The notes beneath the pieces were generated by a model that saw only the letters and a list, made by a program, of their open reading frames with translations, did not search any database and had not been told where the DNA came from. From a bacterium (GTDB lineage: Bacteria; Vulcanimicrobiota; Xenobia; RGZZ01), in assembly GCA_021782195.1 (NCBI GenBank), contig JAJXVI010000082.1:1-5183 (forward strand): 5,183 nt of DNA. The letters are read 5' to 3'. Both the position numbers and the translations under genes were made by a program. Positions 4,999 through 5,183 of this stretch are shown piece by piece. Numbering within the stretch: position 1 is the first letter of the stretch; each line of letters begins with the position of its first letter.

Positions 4999-5183
4999 CC
5001 CCGGCACTGCATCCGAGGCCGAGACACCCGACTGCCCTGGCCTCAGCACGCCCGAAACCACACTCCACCGCGCCCGACGCCACCGTTCACGCCCTCCTGC
5101 CGCTCACCGTAGAGCGTAATGGGCAACGTGCTGTGAACACCGTGTTGCCAGAAGGTGACCGGGGTTCGACTCGCCAGCCCCAC
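4999..5183. other. no gene recognised; hairpins and T-loop-like end
   Basis: No coding frame is convincing. CGCTC/GAGCG (5101-5116) and a larger stem-loop at 5122-5149 (GGCAACGTG pairing with CAC...GTTGCC around a CTGTGAA loop, with a CGT bulge) are visible. The last bases contain GGGGTTCGACTC followed by GCCAGCCCCAC, reminiscent of a tRNA or tmRNA 3' end, but the T-stem does not pair properly. It may be a decayed RNA gene or an integration scar. Confidence 0.3.

Noticed and set aside
5101..5183. Intact tRNA (D-arm-like GCTC...GAGC, CTGTGAA loop with a GTG anticodon, TTCGACT loop)
   Set aside because: Spacings between the arms are wrong, the anticodon stem has only three pairs, the T-stem does not pair and no 5' acceptor strand is found.

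Overview
The window is high-GC bacterial DNA. Coding is dense on the minus strand from about position 3728 down to position 1, and relic mobile DNA fills the right end. GC-rich third codon positions, strong Shine-Dalgarno sequences and an IS66-type relic fit a high-GC Gram-negative such as a myxobacterium or acidobacterium, but nothing here fixes the taxonomy.

Left and centre (1-3728, all minus strand, transcribed right to left): four genes appear to form one operon. In order they are a secreted cysteine-containing protein (GTG start at 3728, 169 aa), a PqqD-like peptide-binding protein (3125-2814, 103 aa), an ATP-grasp ligase with an unusual Ser/Ala/Pro-rich N-terminal extension (2808-1498), and a PLP-dependent fold-III decarboxylase of the DapDC/ODC family that runs off the left edge (1342 to <1). 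PqqD and the ligase are tightly coupled: the reading frames abut, or overlap as GTGA. Gaps of 93 bp and 155 bp flank that pair and contain inverted repeats.

Working idea (inference): the PqqD-like protein presents a peptide or carrier, the ATP-grasp enzyme joins an amino acid or carboxylate to it or within it, and the decarboxylase removes a carboxylate. ATP-grasp plus a DapDC-like decarboxylase acting on a carrier-bound amino acid has a precedent in butirosin biosynthesis (BtrJ/BtrK). A PqqD partner in place of the ACP, with no radical SAM enzyme, would be unusual. No clear precursor peptide is visible, and the cluster continues beyond the left edge.

Upstream (3729-4228): a non-coding stretch of about 500 bp with a possible -10 element and two 34-37 bp direct repeats spaced 70 bp apart. 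Right end (4229-5183): a broken IS66-family tnpC (N-terminal part only, with a nonsense codon, a frameshift and a truncation), then a decayed helix-turn-helix transposase-like relic on the opposite strand, then about 180 bp with no gene but some hairpins and a T-loop-like sequence at the very end.
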